In this document: in pieces, positions 7,122-15,095 of the stretch
How the letters are laid out: each line of letters begins with the position of its first letter
Numbering within the stretch: the stretch's first letter is position 1
Source: an uncultured Lachnospiraceae bacterium
Lineage (GTDB): Bacteria > Bacillota > Clostridia > Lachnospirales > Lachnospiraceae
NCBI GenBank assembly: GCA_910586615.1
Contig: CAJUJP010000071.1
Location: 1-15,235, forward strand
Length of the DNA: 15,235 bases
Direction: 5' to 3'
The notes under the pieces: generated by a model
Databases searched by the model: none
The model's input: only the letters and a program-made list of their open reading frames with translations
What the model was told of the DNA's origin: nothing
Made by a program: the position numbers and the translations under genes

Positions 7122-8510
7122 ATGGAAAAGACAATGGAAAAAATCGTGGCTTTATCGAAAGCGAGAGGGTTTGTATACCCCGGTTCCGAGATTTACGGAG
7201 GGTTGGCCAATACATGGGACTTCGGTAATCTGGGGGTGGAATTGAAAAATAATATCAAGAAAGCATGGTGGCAGAAGTTCGTGATGGAAAGTCCTTATAA
7301 TGTAGGTGTGGACTGTGCCATTCTGATGAATCCGCAGACATGGGTAGCCAGCGGACATCTGGGCAGTTTTTCCGATCCGCTGATGGACTGTAAGGAATGT
7401 CATGAAAGATTTCGTGCAGATAAGATCATTGAGGATTATGTGGCGGCACAGGGCATGACGCCGGACAGTTCCGTGGACGGGTGGAGCCAGCAGGAGATGA
7501 AGGATTTTATCGAGGAACATAACATTCCCTGTCCGACTTGCGGCAAACATAACTTTACAGATATCAGACAGTTTAATCTGATGTTTAAGACTTTCCAGGG
7601 TGTTACCGAGGATGCTAAGAACACTGTATATCTGCGTCCGGAGACGGCACAGGGTATTTTTGTTAATTTCAAGAATGTGCAGAGGACTTCCCGTAAGAAG
7701 ATTCCTTTCGGCATCTGCCAGGTGGGTAAATCTTTCAGAAACGAAATCACACCCGGCAACTTTATCTTCCGTGTGAGAGAGTTCGAACAGATGGAGATGG
7801 AGTTCTTCTGTGAGCCGGATACGGATCTGGAATGGTTTGCATACTGGAAACAGTATTGTATAGACTTCTTAAAGAGTCTGGGAATGAAAGAGGAGGAGAT
7901 GCGTGTCCGCGACCACGATCCGGAAGAACTTTCCTTCTACTCCAAGGCGACCACGGATATCGAGTTCCTGTTCCCCTTCGGCTGGGGTGAGTTGTGGGGC
8001 ATAGCGGACAGAACGAACTATGACCTGACGCAGCACCAGAATACTTCCGGCGAGGATATGTCCTATTTTGACGATACGAAGAATGAGAAATATATTCCTT
8101 ATGTCATCGAGCCGTCGCTGGGTGTGGAGAGACTTTTCCTGGCGGTATTGTGCGGTGCCTATGATGAGGAAGAGATCGGTGAGGGAGATGTACGTACCGT
8201 ACTGCATTTCCATCCGGCACTGGCACCGGTGAAGATCGGTGTGCTCCCGCTTTCCAAGAAGTTAAATGAGGGTGCGGAGAAGATCTTTGCGCAGCTTTCC
8301 AAAAAATATAACTGCGAATTTGACGACAGAGGCAACATCGGTAAGAGATACCGCAGACAGGACGAGATCGGCACACCTTTCTGTGTTACATATGATTTCG
8401 ATTCCGAGACGGACGGATGTGTGACGGTAAGATTCCGTGATTCCATGGAGCAGGAGCGTATCGCGATCACAGAGCTGGATGCGTATTTTGCGGATAAATT
8501 CACGTTTTGA
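7122..8510 (+). CDS. glyS: Glycine--tRNA ligase, single-chain dimeric type
   Basis: This class II synthetase charges tRNA-Gly in the cytoplasm. It is the eukaryote-like homodimeric form (about 460 residues; here 462), not the alpha/beta form. Near the N terminus is GSEIYGGLANTWDFG (21-35), the family signature. Two CxxC pairs, C90/C93 and C137/C140, fit a zinc-binding insert. Motif 2 contains F205-R-N-E208 followed by ITPGNFIFRVREFEQ, and motif 3 carries G334-VER. GGAGG at 7112-7116 lies 5 bases before ATG 7122, which decides against the in-frame ATG at 7110 that overlaps this site. A weak extended -10 (TGA plus TATCAT, 7089-7097) precedes it without a clear -35. The gene is followed by alaS after 47 bases, so the two are probably cotranscribed. 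Confidence 0.97.
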   Translation: MEKTMEKIVALSKARGFVYPGSEIYGGLANTWDFGNLGVELKNNIKKAWWQKFVMESPYNVGVDCAILMNPQTWVASGHLGSFSDPLMDCKECHERFRADKIIEDYVAAQGMTPDSSVDGWSQQEMKDFIEEHNIPCPTCGKHNFTDIRQFNLMFKTFQGVTEDAKNTVYLRPETAQGIFVNFKNVQRTSRKKIPFGICQVGKSFRNEITPGNFIFRVREFEQMEMEFFCEPDTDLEWFAYWKQYCIDFLKSLGMKEEEMRVRDHDPEELSFYSKATTDIEFLFPFGWGELWGIADRTNYDLTQHQNTSGEDMSYFDDTKNEKYIPYVIEPSLGVERLFLAVLCGAYDEEEIGEGDVRTVLHFHPALAPVKIGVLPLSKKLNEGAEKIFAQLSKKYNCEFDDRGNIGKRYRRQDEIGTPFCVTYDFDSETDGCVTVRFRDSMEQERIAITELDAYFADKFTF

Positions 8511-8557
8511 TGATATGGTACAGAGACGACATAAATGAGAAAGGATAGAGAACTACG

Positions 8558-11197
8558 ATGAAACCTTATGGTGTAAATGAATTGCGAAGGATGTTTCTTG
8601 AATTTTTTGAGAGCAAGGAACATTTGAAGATGAAGAGTTTTTCGCTGGTGCCGCATAATGACAACAGTCTGCTGTTGATCAACTCCGGCATGGCGCCGCT
8701 TAAGCCTTATTTTACGGGACAGGAGATCCCGCCGAGAAAGAGGGTGACGACCTGTCAGAAGTGTATCAGAACAGGTGATCTTGAGAATGTAGGCAAGACG
8801 GCGAGACATGGTACTTTTTTTGAGATGCTGGGAAACTTTTCTTTCGGGGATTATTTTAAGCATGAGGCTATCGCATGGAGCTGGGAGTTCCTCACGGAAG
8901 TGGTGGGACTGGATGCGGACAGACTCTATCCTTCTATCTATGAGAATGATGAGGAAGCCTTTGAGATCTGGAACAAGGAGATCGGCATCGCACCGGAACG
9001 GATTTTCCGGTTTGGCAAGGAAGATAATTTCTGGGAGCATGGTTCGGGTCCCTGTGGTCCCTGTTCCGAGATCTATTATGACCGCGGTGAGAAGTATGGA
9101 TGCGGTAAGCCCGGCTGTACGGTAGGCTGCGACTGCGATCGGTATATGGAGATCTGGAACAATGTGTTTACCCAGTTCGACAATGACGGCAAAGGCAATT
9201 ACACGGAACTGGTGCAGAAGAATATTGATACCGGTATGGGATTAGAGAGACTGGCTTCCGCCGTGCAGGATGTGGATTCCATTTTTGACGTGGATACTGT
9301 GCTGGCGCTCAGAACAAGGGTGTGCGAGATCGCCGGTGTGGAATATAAGAAGGACTACGACACGGACGTATCCATCCGTATCATCACGGATCATATCCGT
9401 TCCGCCACATTTATGATCTCGGACGGAATTATGCCTTCCAATGAAGGAAGAGGATATGTGCTCCGTCGTATTATCCGCCGGGCGGCGCGCCAGGGGCGTA
9501 AGCTGGGCATTCAGGGTACATTTCTGTCAAATTTGGCAGGGACGGTGATTGAAGGCTCCAAAGACGGCTATCCGGAGCTGGAAGAGAAGAAAGAATTTAT
9601 TTTTAATGTGCTCACACAGGAAGAAAACAAATTTAATAAGACCATCGATCAGGGTCTCAGCATCTTAAATGAGATGTCAGAGGCGGTTGCGGCTTCTGGC
9701 GGCAAAGAACTGGGAGGCGCTGATGCGTTCAAGCTGTATGATACTTACGGATTCCCTCTTGACTTAACGAAGGAAATTCTGGAAGAAAAAGGATTTACAG
9801 TGGATGAGGACGGTTTTAAGGCATGTATGCAGGAGCAGAAGGAGAAGGCCCGTAAAGCCCGTAAGGTGACTAATTATATGGGTGCAGACGTGACTGTATA
9901 TGAGTCCATTGATCCCTCAGTCACCACGGAGTTTGTAGGGTACGACCATCTGACATATGACTCTGAAGTGACGGTGCTTACCACGGAAACGGAACTGGTG
10001 GAGGCATTGACGGACGGTGAAGTGGGTACTGTTATCGTAGAGCAGACACCTTTCTATGCTACCATGGGCGGACAGGAAGGTGATACCGGAATGATCACCA
10101 CCGCGGACGGTGCGTTCAAAGTGGAAAATACGATTAAGCTTCTGGGCGGTAAGGTAGGACATGTAGGCAGAGTTACGAAAGGTATGTTCAAGGTTGGAGA
10201 TGCGGTGACCTTATCAGTGGATACTGCCAGAAGAAGCAGTACCTGTAAGAACCACAGCGCTACCCATCTGCTGCAGAAGGCATTGCGGGAAGTGCTGGGA
10301 AATCATGTGGAGCAGTCCGGGTCTTATCAGGATGGTGAGAGAACACGTTTTGACTTCTCGCATTCCGCGGCTATGACACCGGAAGAGATTCGCAAAGTGG
10401 AACAGATCGTCAATGAGCAGATTGCAGAAAATCTGGCAGTTGAGACGAAAATCATGACGATAGAAGAAGCAAAGCAGTCCGGAGCCATGGCACTTTTCGG
10501 AGAAAAGTACGGAGATACTGTCAGGGTTGTGCAGATGGGTGATTTTTCCAGTGAGTTGTGCGGCGGTACTCATGTAAAATCTACCGGTACTATCGGTTCT
10601 TTCAAGATTCTGTCCGAGGCCGGCGTGGCTGCGGGCGTGCGCCGTATCGAGGCAGTGACAGGAAGCAATGTGACGGCATATTATCAGAAACTGGAAGAAC
10701 AGCTTCATGCGGCGGCTAAGACGCTCAAGACTTCTCCTTCCAGTCTGTTGGAGAGATGCGAGCATCTGATGGCAGAGATGAAAGCGCTGCAGAGTGAGAA
10801 TGAATCCTTAAAGAGCAAGGCGGCGAAGGACGCTCTGGGCGACGTTATGGATCAGGTGCAGGAAATAAAAGGTGTGAAACTGCTTGCTTCCAGGGTTGCA
10901 GGTGTTGATATGAACGGTCTGCGCGAACTTGGTGACCAGTTGAAAGAGAAACTGGGAGAGGGCGTGATCGTGCTGATTTCCGATAAGGACGGCAAAGTTA
11001 ACATGGTGGCAATGGCGACAGAGGGAGCCATGGGCCAGGGTGCACATGCAGGCAATCTGATCAAGGGAATCGCATCACTTGTCGGCGGCGGCGGCGGTGG
11101 ACGTCCCAATATGGCTCAGGCTGGCGGCAAGAATCCGGCGGGCATCGACGATGCAATTGCAGAGTCTGCCAGAGTCCTGGAAGGACAGATCAAATAG
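8558..11197 (+). CDS. alaS: Alanine--tRNA ligase
   Basis: AlaRS charges tRNA-Ala and clears Ser- and Gly-tRNA-Ala through an editing domain. The 879-residue product is full length (E. coli: 876). The class II core includes FFEMLGNFSFGDYFK and motif 3 GMGLER (226-231), and a cysteine-rich segment GCTVGCDCDRYMEIWN lies between. The editing site is complete: H566 and H570 in HSATH, then C668 and H672 in CGGTH, positions that parallel E. coli H564, H568, C666 and H670. The C-terminal C-Ala domain ends with the usual glycine loop GGGGGGRP, encoded by a run of GGC codons near 11084-11098. AAGGA (8541-8545) is a distant but usable ribosome binding site. No T-box fits in the 47-base gap after glyS. 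No terminator is evident in 11198-11266. Confidence 0.98.
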   Translation: MKPYGVNELRRMFLEFFESKEHLKMKSFSLVPHNDNSLLLINSGMAPLKPYFTGQEIPPRKRVTTCQKCIRTGDLENVGKTARHGTFFEMLGNFSFGDYFKHEAIAWSWEFLTEVVGLDADRLYPSIYENDEEAFEIWNKEIGIAPERIFRFGKEDNFWEHGSGPCGPCSEIYYDRGEKYGCGKPGCTVGCDCDRYMEIWNNVFTQFDNDGKGNYTELVQKNIDTGMGLERLASAVQDVDSIFDVDTVLALRTRVCEIAGVEYKKDYDTDVSIRIITDHIRSATFMISDGIMPSNEGRGYVLRRIIRRAARQGRKLGIQGTFLSNLAGTVIEGSKDGYPELEEKKEFIFNVLTQEENKFNKTIDQGLSILNEMSEAVAASGGKELGGADAFKLYDTYGFPLDLTKEILEEKGFTVDEDGFKACMQEQKEKARKARKVTNYMGADVTVYESIDPSVTTEFVGYDHLTYDSEVTVLTTETELVEALTDGEVGTVIVEQTPFYATMGGQEGDTGMITTADGAFKVENTIKLLGGKVGHVGRVTKGMFKVGDAVTLSVDTARRSSTCKNHSATHLLQKALREVLGNHVEQSGSYQDGERTRFDFSHSAAMTPEEIRKVEQIVNEQIAENLAVETKIMTIEEAKQSGAMALFGEKYGDTVRVVQMGDFSSELCGGTHVKSTGTIGSFKILSEAGVAAGVRRIEAVTGSNVTAYYQKLEEQLHAAAKTLKTSPSSLLERCEHLMAEMKALQSENESLKSKAAKDALGDVMDQVQEIKGVKLLASRVAGVDMNGLRELGDQLKEKLGEGVIVLISDKDGKVNMVAMATEGAMGQGAHAGNLIKGIASLVGGGGGGRPNMAQAGGKNPAGIDDAIAESARVLEGQIK

Positions 11198-11266
11198 TCT
11201 GTACGACAGTAAAACTGAGGGCGGTTGTCTGACAGCCGGCAATAAATAGAAAGACATGAGATATAG

Positions 11267-12592
11267 ATGAAAGACAGAATAAAAAGGATAGTAAAAGAAG
11301 AGCGTGCATTTTTGATATTTTTGTTCGTCAGCATGTTCTTAATGGCGGCGGGGATCATATGGGTATATCACGTCAAGGTATTGAATGCTCCTAAGGTGTA
11401 TTCTGACGGGTTCGGATATTTTGCTTATCTGCCGGCCATACTTTACGGGGATTTTCAGTTTGATTTTGTGCAGAATCTGGAACATCCGCTTAAACTGATA
11501 CAGGTAGACGGCGGAGTCGTTAACAAATATCCGGTAGGAGTGGCAATTATGGAAAGCCCGTTCTTTTTTGCGGCGCATATCCTGTCGCTGCTCCGGGATG
11601 CACTTACCGGCAGTGCCACGGCTACGGGGTATTCCAATCTGTATCAGTATTTCGTTCTTTTCGGCGGTGTTGTTTATTGGGCTGCAGGAACGGTGCTGCT
11701 GTACAGGCTGATGGTTCGTTATCTCGATCTATCAAGGAAGACTGCATGTATAACCTGCATTTTGATTACTTACGGAACGAATCTGTTTCATTATGCCTCT
11801 TATGACGCGGGTTTTTCTCATGTTTATTCTTATGCGGTACTGAATTTGTTCCTGTATTATCTCTGCTGGTATGAAGAACGTGATAAAACGGAGAAAAATA
11901 CGCCGCTGCACACATGTGTGTTCGGGATACTGGCAGGCGTAATCTTTCTGATTCGAAACGTTAACATTATATTTGTATTGACGTATATTCTGTATGGTGT
12001 GCGGGATTGGAGTAGTCTGAAAGAGAGGGCGGTCACTGTCTTGAAACCGGCGAGGGTTCTGCCTATTGTGGGAGCGGGGATCATCACAATCCTGCCGCAG
12101 ATGTTTTACTGGCATGCAGCTACAGGGCATTGGTTCTTGTATTCTTATGGCAGTAATGAGTCTTTTTTCTGGCTGAAGCCGGAAATGATCAATTTTCTGT
12201 TCAGTGTGCGGAAAGGGCTTTTTTTCTGGAGTCCCATTCTGTTTGTGTCGATGGCCGGAATTGTTTATGCATATAAGAACAGAAGTAAGCTGTATACCGG
12301 CTCGGTGTTGTTCCTCATATTGATCCTGTACATTTCGGCTGCGTGGTGGTGCTGGTACTACGGTGGTTCCTACGGGCAGAGAGTGGTAGTGGACTTCATG
12401 TGTATTTTTGCAGTGGGGATGGCAGCTTTGCTGGACGGACCATGCCGGAAACGACGTCCGCTCCGGGTTATGGTGTACGGATACTGTGGTCTGTGCGTTG
12501 TGTGGAACTGCATATGTACATTGGCTTACTGGTATCATGTCATTCCGTCGGACGGGACTACCTGGGAGCATATCAGATCAATCATAAGATGA
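11267..12592 (+). CDS. GT-C-like multi-spanning glycosyltransferase or mannosyltransferase-like membrane protein
   Basis: The 441-residue product has about 10-11 hydrophobic segments, at roughly 14-34, 92-108, 128-149, 159-176, 183-200, 216-245, 264-282, 317-336, 343-362, 372-389 and 401-424. The loop after the first segment holds YSDGFGYFAYLP, with D47 where GT-C enzymes keep a catalytic acid. NKYPVGVAIMESPFF and, near the C terminus, GGSYGQRVVVDF are stretches I associate with ArnT/PMT-like proteins. Such enzymes transfer a sugar from a polyprenyl-phosphate donor to a lipid, glycan or protein on the outer face. The downstream DPM1-like gene would make that donor, which supports the call. 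The ATG has only a weak ribosome binding site. The class is likely; sugar and acceptor are unknown. A pure structural homologue without activity is possible. Confidence 0.75.
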   Translation: MKDRIKRIVKEERAFLIFLFVSMFLMAAGIIWVYHVKVLNAPKVYSDGFGYFAYLPAILYGDFQFDFVQNLEHPLKLIQVDGGVVNKYPVGVAIMESPFFFAAHILSLLRDALTGSATATGYSNLYQYFVLFGGVVYWAAGTVLLYRLMVRYLDLSRKTACITCILITYGTNLFHYASYDAGFSHVYSYAVLNLFLYYLCWYEERDKTEKNTPLHTCVFGILAGVIFLIRNVNIIFVLTYILYGVRDWSSLKERAVTVLKPARVLPIVGAGIITILPQMFYWHAATGHWFLYSYGSNESFFWLKPEMINFLFSVRKGLFFWSPILFVSMAGIVYAYKNRSKLYTGSVLFLILILYISAAWWCWYYGGSYGQRVVVDFMCIFAVGMAALLDGPCRKRRPLRVMVYGYCGLCVVWNCICTLAYWYHVIPSDGTTWEHIRSIIR

Positions 12593-12743
12593 AGATAAAA
12601 TTTGTTTCGATAAGTTACAGTGGAAGCGGGCGGATATGTTGTTTCGGTTTGTCAGGAGAGATGAGGAAACAGGAAAATCTGTCAACAATGTGAAGAGGAA
12701 GCCAAGGCTGGATTGTCATGAAAGCTGGTGAGTGGAGGAAAGT

Positions 12744-13451
12744 ATGTCTGGCAAAAAGATAAACAGGCAGGATTATAAATTGTCGATCGTGATACCCTGC
12801 TATAATGAAGAAGATAATATTGAGACTATTGTAAATAAGGTATTGGAATCTCCGGTTCCGAAGAAAGAGATCATTATAGTGGATGATAAGAGTACGGACG
12901 GCACACATAAAGTTTTGGAGGAAAAGATCAGGCCCTTAGTGGATCAGATCATATATCAGGAACAAAACGGTGGAAAAGGTGCGGCATTGCGTACCGGTTT
13001 TGCCCATGCCACAGGAGATATCGTCATGATTCAGGATGCGGATCTGGAATATGACCCTCAGGAGTATCTTCTGGTTATAGAGCCGATTCTTTCAGGGAAA
13101 GCTTCGGTGTGCTACGGTTCCAGATTTCTGAAAGCGAGGGCCAAAGGCTATATGGCCAATCGCTTTGCCAACCGGTTTTTGACGATTCTGTCAAATCTGT
13201 TTACGCATCAGAATCTGACGGATATGGAAACCTGTTATAAAGCTTTTCGAAGAGAAGTGATTCAGGCGATTGATATTGAGGAAAACCGTTTTGGTTTTGA
13301 GCCGGAGATCACAGCGAAGATTTCGAGAAAGCGGATCAGAATCCATGAAGTTCCGATTTCCTACTATCCGAGAACAAAGGAAGAAGGCAAAAAGATCGGC
13401 TTCAGAGATGGAATGCGGGCGGTCTACTGTATCTGGAAGTACCGGAAATAA
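12744..13451 (+). CDS. Family 2 glycosyltransferase, DPM1-like polyprenyl-phosphate sugar synthase
   Basis: The 235-residue product is a compact GT-A enzyme with the layout of dolichol-phosphate mannosyltransferase and no membrane helix. It starts with SIVIPCYNEEDNI (14-26), followed by IIVDDKSTDGT (44-54), NGGKGAALRTG (75-85) and the metal-binding DAD at 98-100 in QDADLEYDP. CYGSRF and TDMETCYKAFR follow, as in DPM1 proteins. The expected reaction is transfer of a hexose from a nucleotide sugar to undecaprenyl phosphate at the inner membrane face. GGAGG (12734-12738) lies 5 bases before ATG 12744; an in-frame GTG at 12732 overlaps that site and is rejected. It is 151 bases behind the GT-C-like gene. 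No convincing promoter is seen in the gap, so I infer one operon. Which sugar is used cannot be told from the sequence. Confidence 0.9.
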   Translation: MSGKKINRQDYKLSIVIPCYNEEDNIETIVNKVLESPVPKKEIIIVDDKSTDGTHKVLEEKIRPLVDQIIYQEQNGGKGAALRTGFAHATGDIVMIQDADLEYDPQEYLLVIEPILSGKASVCYGSRFLKARAKGYMANRFANRFLTILSNLFTHQNLTDMETCYKAFRREVIQAIDIEENRFGFEPEITAKISRKRIRIHEVPISYYPRTKEEGKKIGFRDGMRAVYCIWKYRK

Positions 13452-13461
13452 CCAATTTGAC

Positions 13462-13484
13462 AAATTATTTGGTAAATAATTTTT
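13462..13484 (+). terminator. AT-only hairpin, possible terminator after the glycosyltransferase gene
   Basis: AAATTATTT (13462-13470) and AAATAATTT (13474-13482) form a perfect 9-bp inverted repeat with the loop GGT, and the T run continues to 13484. It starts 11 bases after the stop codon and lies just before the rpsU promoter. The stem has no G-C pair, so termination would be weaker than at the hairpin after rpsU. Confidence 0.5.
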
Positions 13485-13493
13485 AATTTCTAG

Positions 13494-13521
13494 TTGACTC
13501 ATAACCAAAATGTGGTATAAT
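13494..13521 (+). promoter_or_regulatory. Strong sigma-A promoter with extended -10, for rpsU
   Basis: TTGACT (13494-13499) and a perfect TATAAT (13516-13521) are separated by 16 bases, with TG at 13513-13514 forming an extended -10. Transcription would start near 13528, giving a leader of about 90 bases. Such a strong promoter fits a ribosomal protein gene. Confidence 0.85.
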
Positions 13522-13538
13522 TTGTGTTGTGTGTAGAG

Positions 13539-13597
13539 ACACGGAGCGTGTAAACGCATAAATAACCCAATCAGTCGAAATGCTTGTTCGGGACTGA
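13539..13597 (+). promoter_or_regulatory. Structured rpsU leader with two hairpins
   Basis: ACACG (13539-13543) pairs with CGTGT (13547-13551) around the loop GAG. TCAGTC plus GAA (13571-13579) pairs with TTC (13587-13589) and GACTGA (13592-13597), leaving two bulged G. The second stem ends right at the ribosome binding site (13597-13605), so it could affect ribosome access. The pairings are seen; any regulatory role, for instance feedback by S21, is inference. Confidence 0.4.
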
Positions 13598-13616
13598 AGG
13601 GAGGTCAGGTGCGAGA

Positions 13617-13793
13617 ATGTCAAACGTAATCGTAAAAGAAAACGAGACTTTGGATAGTGCATTACGTCGTTTCAAGAGAAGCTGCGCGAAAGCCGGTATC
13701 CAGCAGGAGATTCGTAAGAGAGAGCATTACGAGAAGCCCAGCGTAAGACGTAAGAAGAAGTCCGAAGCAGCCAGAAAACGCAAATACAACTAA
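13617..13793 (+). CDS. rpsU: 30S ribosomal protein S21
   Basis: The 58-residue, very basic protein is full length and matches bacterial S21 throughout: SNVIVKENETLDSALRRFKR at the N terminus and RKREHYEKPSVRRKKK in the middle. The tail is ARKRKYN. S21 binds the 30S platform near the anti-Shine-Dalgarno end of 16S rRNA and supports initiation. GGGAGG (13599-13604) lies 12 bases before ATG 13617; the in-frame TTG at 13584 is rejected because family proteins begin at the MSNVIV position. Promoter, leader and terminator all flank it, so it is most likely a single-gene transcript. Many genomes place rpsU near yqeY or dnaG; that is not the case here. Confidence 0.98.
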   Translation: MSNVIVKENETLDSALRRFKRSCAKAGIQQEIRKREHYEKPSVRRKKKSEAARKRKYN

Positions 13794-13805
13794 GTAAAGC
13801 CGAAG

Positions 13806-13836
13806 CAGACTCAGAAGTGATTTTGAGTCTGTTTTT
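13806..13836 (+). terminator. Intrinsic terminator after rpsU
   Basis: CAGACTCA (13806-13813) and TGAGTCTG (13824-13831) form a perfect 8-bp stem with a 10-base loop, followed immediately by five T (13832-13836). It lies 12 bases after the rpsU stop and has the standard form of a Rho-independent terminator. Confidence 0.92.
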
Positions 13837-13906
13837 CATTTCCACGGAATATCCGTTGTCCTATTACAATATGTATAGTACATAAGAATATGTAGGAGTG
13901 ACAGCG

Positions 13907-15094
13907 TTGCGAAAAACAGGAAAACGTATTGTGGTATGGATCATACTCGGATGCTTTCTGCTTAATGCGGGATTTATGTGCAAATCCATGCACGTGTGGG
14001 CGGCACCGGATGTTACCACGCCTTCATACATTGTGATGGAAGCCTCTACCGGACAGGTGGTCTGTGAACAGGATGCAGATGCGAAGAGAAGTCCGGCGAG
14101 TATAACGAAGATTATGACACTGCTGATCATTTTTGAGCACATAAAGAGCGGAAGGATTCATTTGGATGATCAGGTGACGACCAGTGCCTACGCAATGTCC
14201 ATGGGAGGTTCACAGGTTTATCTGGAAGAAGGTGAAACGCAGACACTGGATACCATGATCAAATGTATTGCCGTGGCTTCGGGGAATGATGCCAGCGTGG
14301 CGGTTGCAGAGTACATAGCGGGAAGTGAAAGTGAATTTGTAAAGCTGATGAATGAAAAGGCGGAAGCGCTTGGGATGCAGAATACTCATTTTGAAGACTG
14401 CTGCGGTCTTTCAGACTCTGATAACCATTATTCTTCGGCAAAGGATGTGGCGATCATGTCAAGAGAACTGATCACGAAATACCCGGAAGTATTCAATTAT
14501 ACCAAAATATGGATGGAGAATATTGAGCACAAAACGCCTACCAGAACGTCAACTTTCACCCTGTCCAGCACCAATAAGCTGCTCAAACAGTATGAGTGGA
14601 CGACCGGGCTTAAGACCGGTTCCACATCGAAGGCAATGTACTGTCTGTCGGCAACGGCCAAAAAGGACGACATGGAACTGATTGCCGTGGTTATGGCGGC
14701 GCCGGATCCCAAAACCCGGTTTCAGGACGCTATTACGCTGCTCAATTACGGGTACAGTGTAAGCCAGATGTATACCGATGAGAATAAAGACCCCCTGCCG
14801 GAACAGAAAGTGGAGGGCGGTATCGATGATGTGCTGTATCTGACCTATGAAGGCCCTTTCGATTATCTGGATACCAAAGGAAGCAACCTGAGTCAGATTC
14901 AGAAGGAAATCAGTCTGCCGGGGGTTGTCAAGGCACCTGTGGCGGAAGGAGATGCCATCGGAGAGGCAGTGTATAAGCTGGACGGAACGAGGATTGGAAG
15001 CGTCTCTATTCTGGCGGCAAAAGGGGTGGAGAAGGCAGAATACAAAGATTACTGGAAAAAGGTATGGATTCTGTATTTGATGAAGCGCAGATAA
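13907..15094 (+). CDS. D-alanyl-D-alanine carboxypeptidase, S11 family (DacF-like)
   Basis: This low-molecular-weight penicillin-binding protein removes the terminal D-Ala from peptidoglycan stem peptides outside the cell. The product has 395 residues. A signal peptide covers about 1-33, with a hydrophobic core from residue 8 and a likely cut near VWA-A. The three active-site motifs are intact: S65-I-T-K68 (SxxK), S125-G-N127 and K236-T-G238. After the catalytic domain, from about residue 290, comes a beta-rich C-terminal domain, ending in KKVWILYLMKRR, a short hydrophobic and basic tail that may anchor it to the membrane. The start is TTG 13907, 8 bases after TAGGAG (13893-13898); a GTG at 13898 overlaps that site. 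Its promoter is unclear: a TATAGT at 13874-13879 has no properly spaced -35. The exact paralogue (DacA, DacB or DacF) cannot be decided. Confidence 0.95.
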   Translation: MRKTGKRIVVWIILGCFLLNAGFMCKSMHVWAAPDVTTPSYIVMEASTGQVVCEQDADAKRSPASITKIMTLLIIFEHIKSGRIHLDDQVTTSAYAMSMGGSQVYLEEGETQTLDTMIKCIAVASGNDASVAVAEYIAGSESEFVKLMNEKAEALGMQNTHFEDCCGLSDSDNHYSSAKDVAIMSRELITKYPEVFNYTKIWMENIEHKTPTRTSTFTLSSTNKLLKQYEWTTGLKTGSTSKAMYCLSATAKKDDMELIAVVMAAPDPKTRFQDAITLLNYGYSVSQMYTDENKDPLPEQKVEGGIDDVLYLTYEGPFDYLDTKGSNLSQIQKEISLPGVVKAPVAEGDAIGEAVYKLDGTRIGSVSILAAKGVEKAEYKDYWKKVWILYLMKRR

Positions 15095-15095
15095 A

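Noticed and set aside
11084..11098. GGC repeat as a phase-variable microsatellite
   Set aside because: It encodes the glycine loop normal in the C-terminal domain of AlaRS, and triplet changes would not shift the frame.
12343..12693. Separate 116-codon gene overlapping the end of the GT-C-like gene
   Set aside because: It is an out-of-frame reading of the membrane protein with Cys- and Gly-rich composition, no ribosome binding site and no recognisable domain.
12593..12743. TTGTCA (12649-12654) with GAAAAT (12673-12678) as a promoter for the family 2 glycosyltransferase
   Set aside because: The -10 matches the consensus at only four of six positions with an 18-base spacer; too weak to call.
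13856..13879. TTGTCC and TATAGT as a promoter for the carboxypeptidase gene
   Set aside because: The spacer is only 12 bases, too short for sigma-A.
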